A DNA stretch of 32,156 bases from Branchiostoma floridae (lineage: Eukaryota; Chordata; Leptocardii; Amphioxiformes; Branchiostomatidae): contig NC_049989.1 in assembly GCF_000003815.2 (NCBI RefSeq), positions 22,033,706 to 22,065,861 on the forward strand, given 5' to 3'. A model generated the notes under the pieces. The model made no database searches. It was not told the DNA's origin and worked only from the letters and a program-made list of their open reading frames with translations. Shown in pieces: positions 31,693 to 32,156 of this stretch. Positions within the stretch are counted from its first letter, which is position 1. Every line of letters begins with the position of its first letter. A program made the position numbers and the translations under genes.

Positions 31693-32156
31693 TTGGAATT
31701 CTCAGACTTAAAAACAACACCAACGTTGAAATGTTCTCAATAGTTAACATTTTTGTTTTATTATTAACTTTTGTAATTCTTGCAGTGATGTCACCAGCAG
31801 AAATTATTGATAGCATGAGCATCCATTTCCAATTGCGTATAAAATGATATACACTAGTCTACTGTTTATTGTTTATACAGTGCTACAAAATTCCTTCAAC
31901 TACAAACTTTACGCCCTGCAAAATCCTCCTTTTCCGCTCCACCGCAAAGTTAAGTTAAGATACACATATTTGTGGAGTTAGGCTGAATGTTTGGGCAAAG
32001 TGGAATCTCATCAAGTGCAGATCAGGAGCCACAGTCAAGTACATTCTCCCATCTTCTCTGTTGTCTTACTCTTCAATGGGCCTACACTAAAAAGGACTTG
32101 ATAACAGGAGTAGCTACAAAGATCACTATGTTATAACAGTATCACAATCGTCTGTA
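31693..32156. other. Intronic sequence, nothing recognised
   Basis: No feature was recognised up to the end of the window. Confidence 0.4.

Overview
The window is eukaryotic, intron-containing and rich in repeats. It holds one recognisable gene, the 5' half of a tyrosylprotein sulfotransferase (TPST) on the + strand. TPST is an animal enzyme. The very high load of short tandem arrays, small non-autonomous DNA transposons and minisatellites placed on exon-intron borders suggests an invertebrate deuterostome, most likely an amphioxus (Branchiostoma). That organism call is inference, not proof.

Gene: a probable untranslated leader exon segment (about 18169-18884) runs into a first coding segment (18885-18973) that encodes a short cytosolic tail and a signal-anchor membrane helix. 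After a 522-base intron, exon 2 (19496-20069) encodes the start of the lumenal sulfotransferase domain, with both PAPS-binding motifs and the catalytic Glu. The last roughly 150 residues are not seen in the 12 kb downstream, so the next intron is long or the gene continues outside the window. In both coding exons the 3' end, together with its 5' splice site, has been tandemly duplicated into the following intron: three copies plus a remnant after exon 1, and five copies plus a remnant after exon 2. This is the most striking feature of the window.

Left part (1-18.1 kb): no gene was recognised. It contains a 3.6-kb palindrome (2246-5847) with nearly identical arms of about 980 bp. Its core is a 51-bp minisatellite whose every unit carries consensus splice donors and an acceptor-like tract. 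Beyond it lie a tRNA-derived SINE, a 76-bp array with an alternating two-unit higher order, several hAT-like and Harbinger-like MITEs, and two arrays with periods near 160-180 bp (14.1-16 kb).

Right part (20.4-32.2 kb, presumably TPST intron 2): a second copy of a hAT-like MITE, a 255-bp duplication, and a 4-kb array (23.7-27.7 kb) whose units each carry an acceptor-like tract. A Harbinger-like MITE with a clear TTA target duplication follows. There is also a 43-bp satellite organised in 173-bp four-unit blocks and a 200-bp array. Three scattered CTGANGA-hairpin-GAAAC motifs resemble hammerhead ribozyme cores. Three runs of N (3835-4088, 13161-13260, 15981-16080) are assembly gaps, and two of them fall in or at the edge of repeats.
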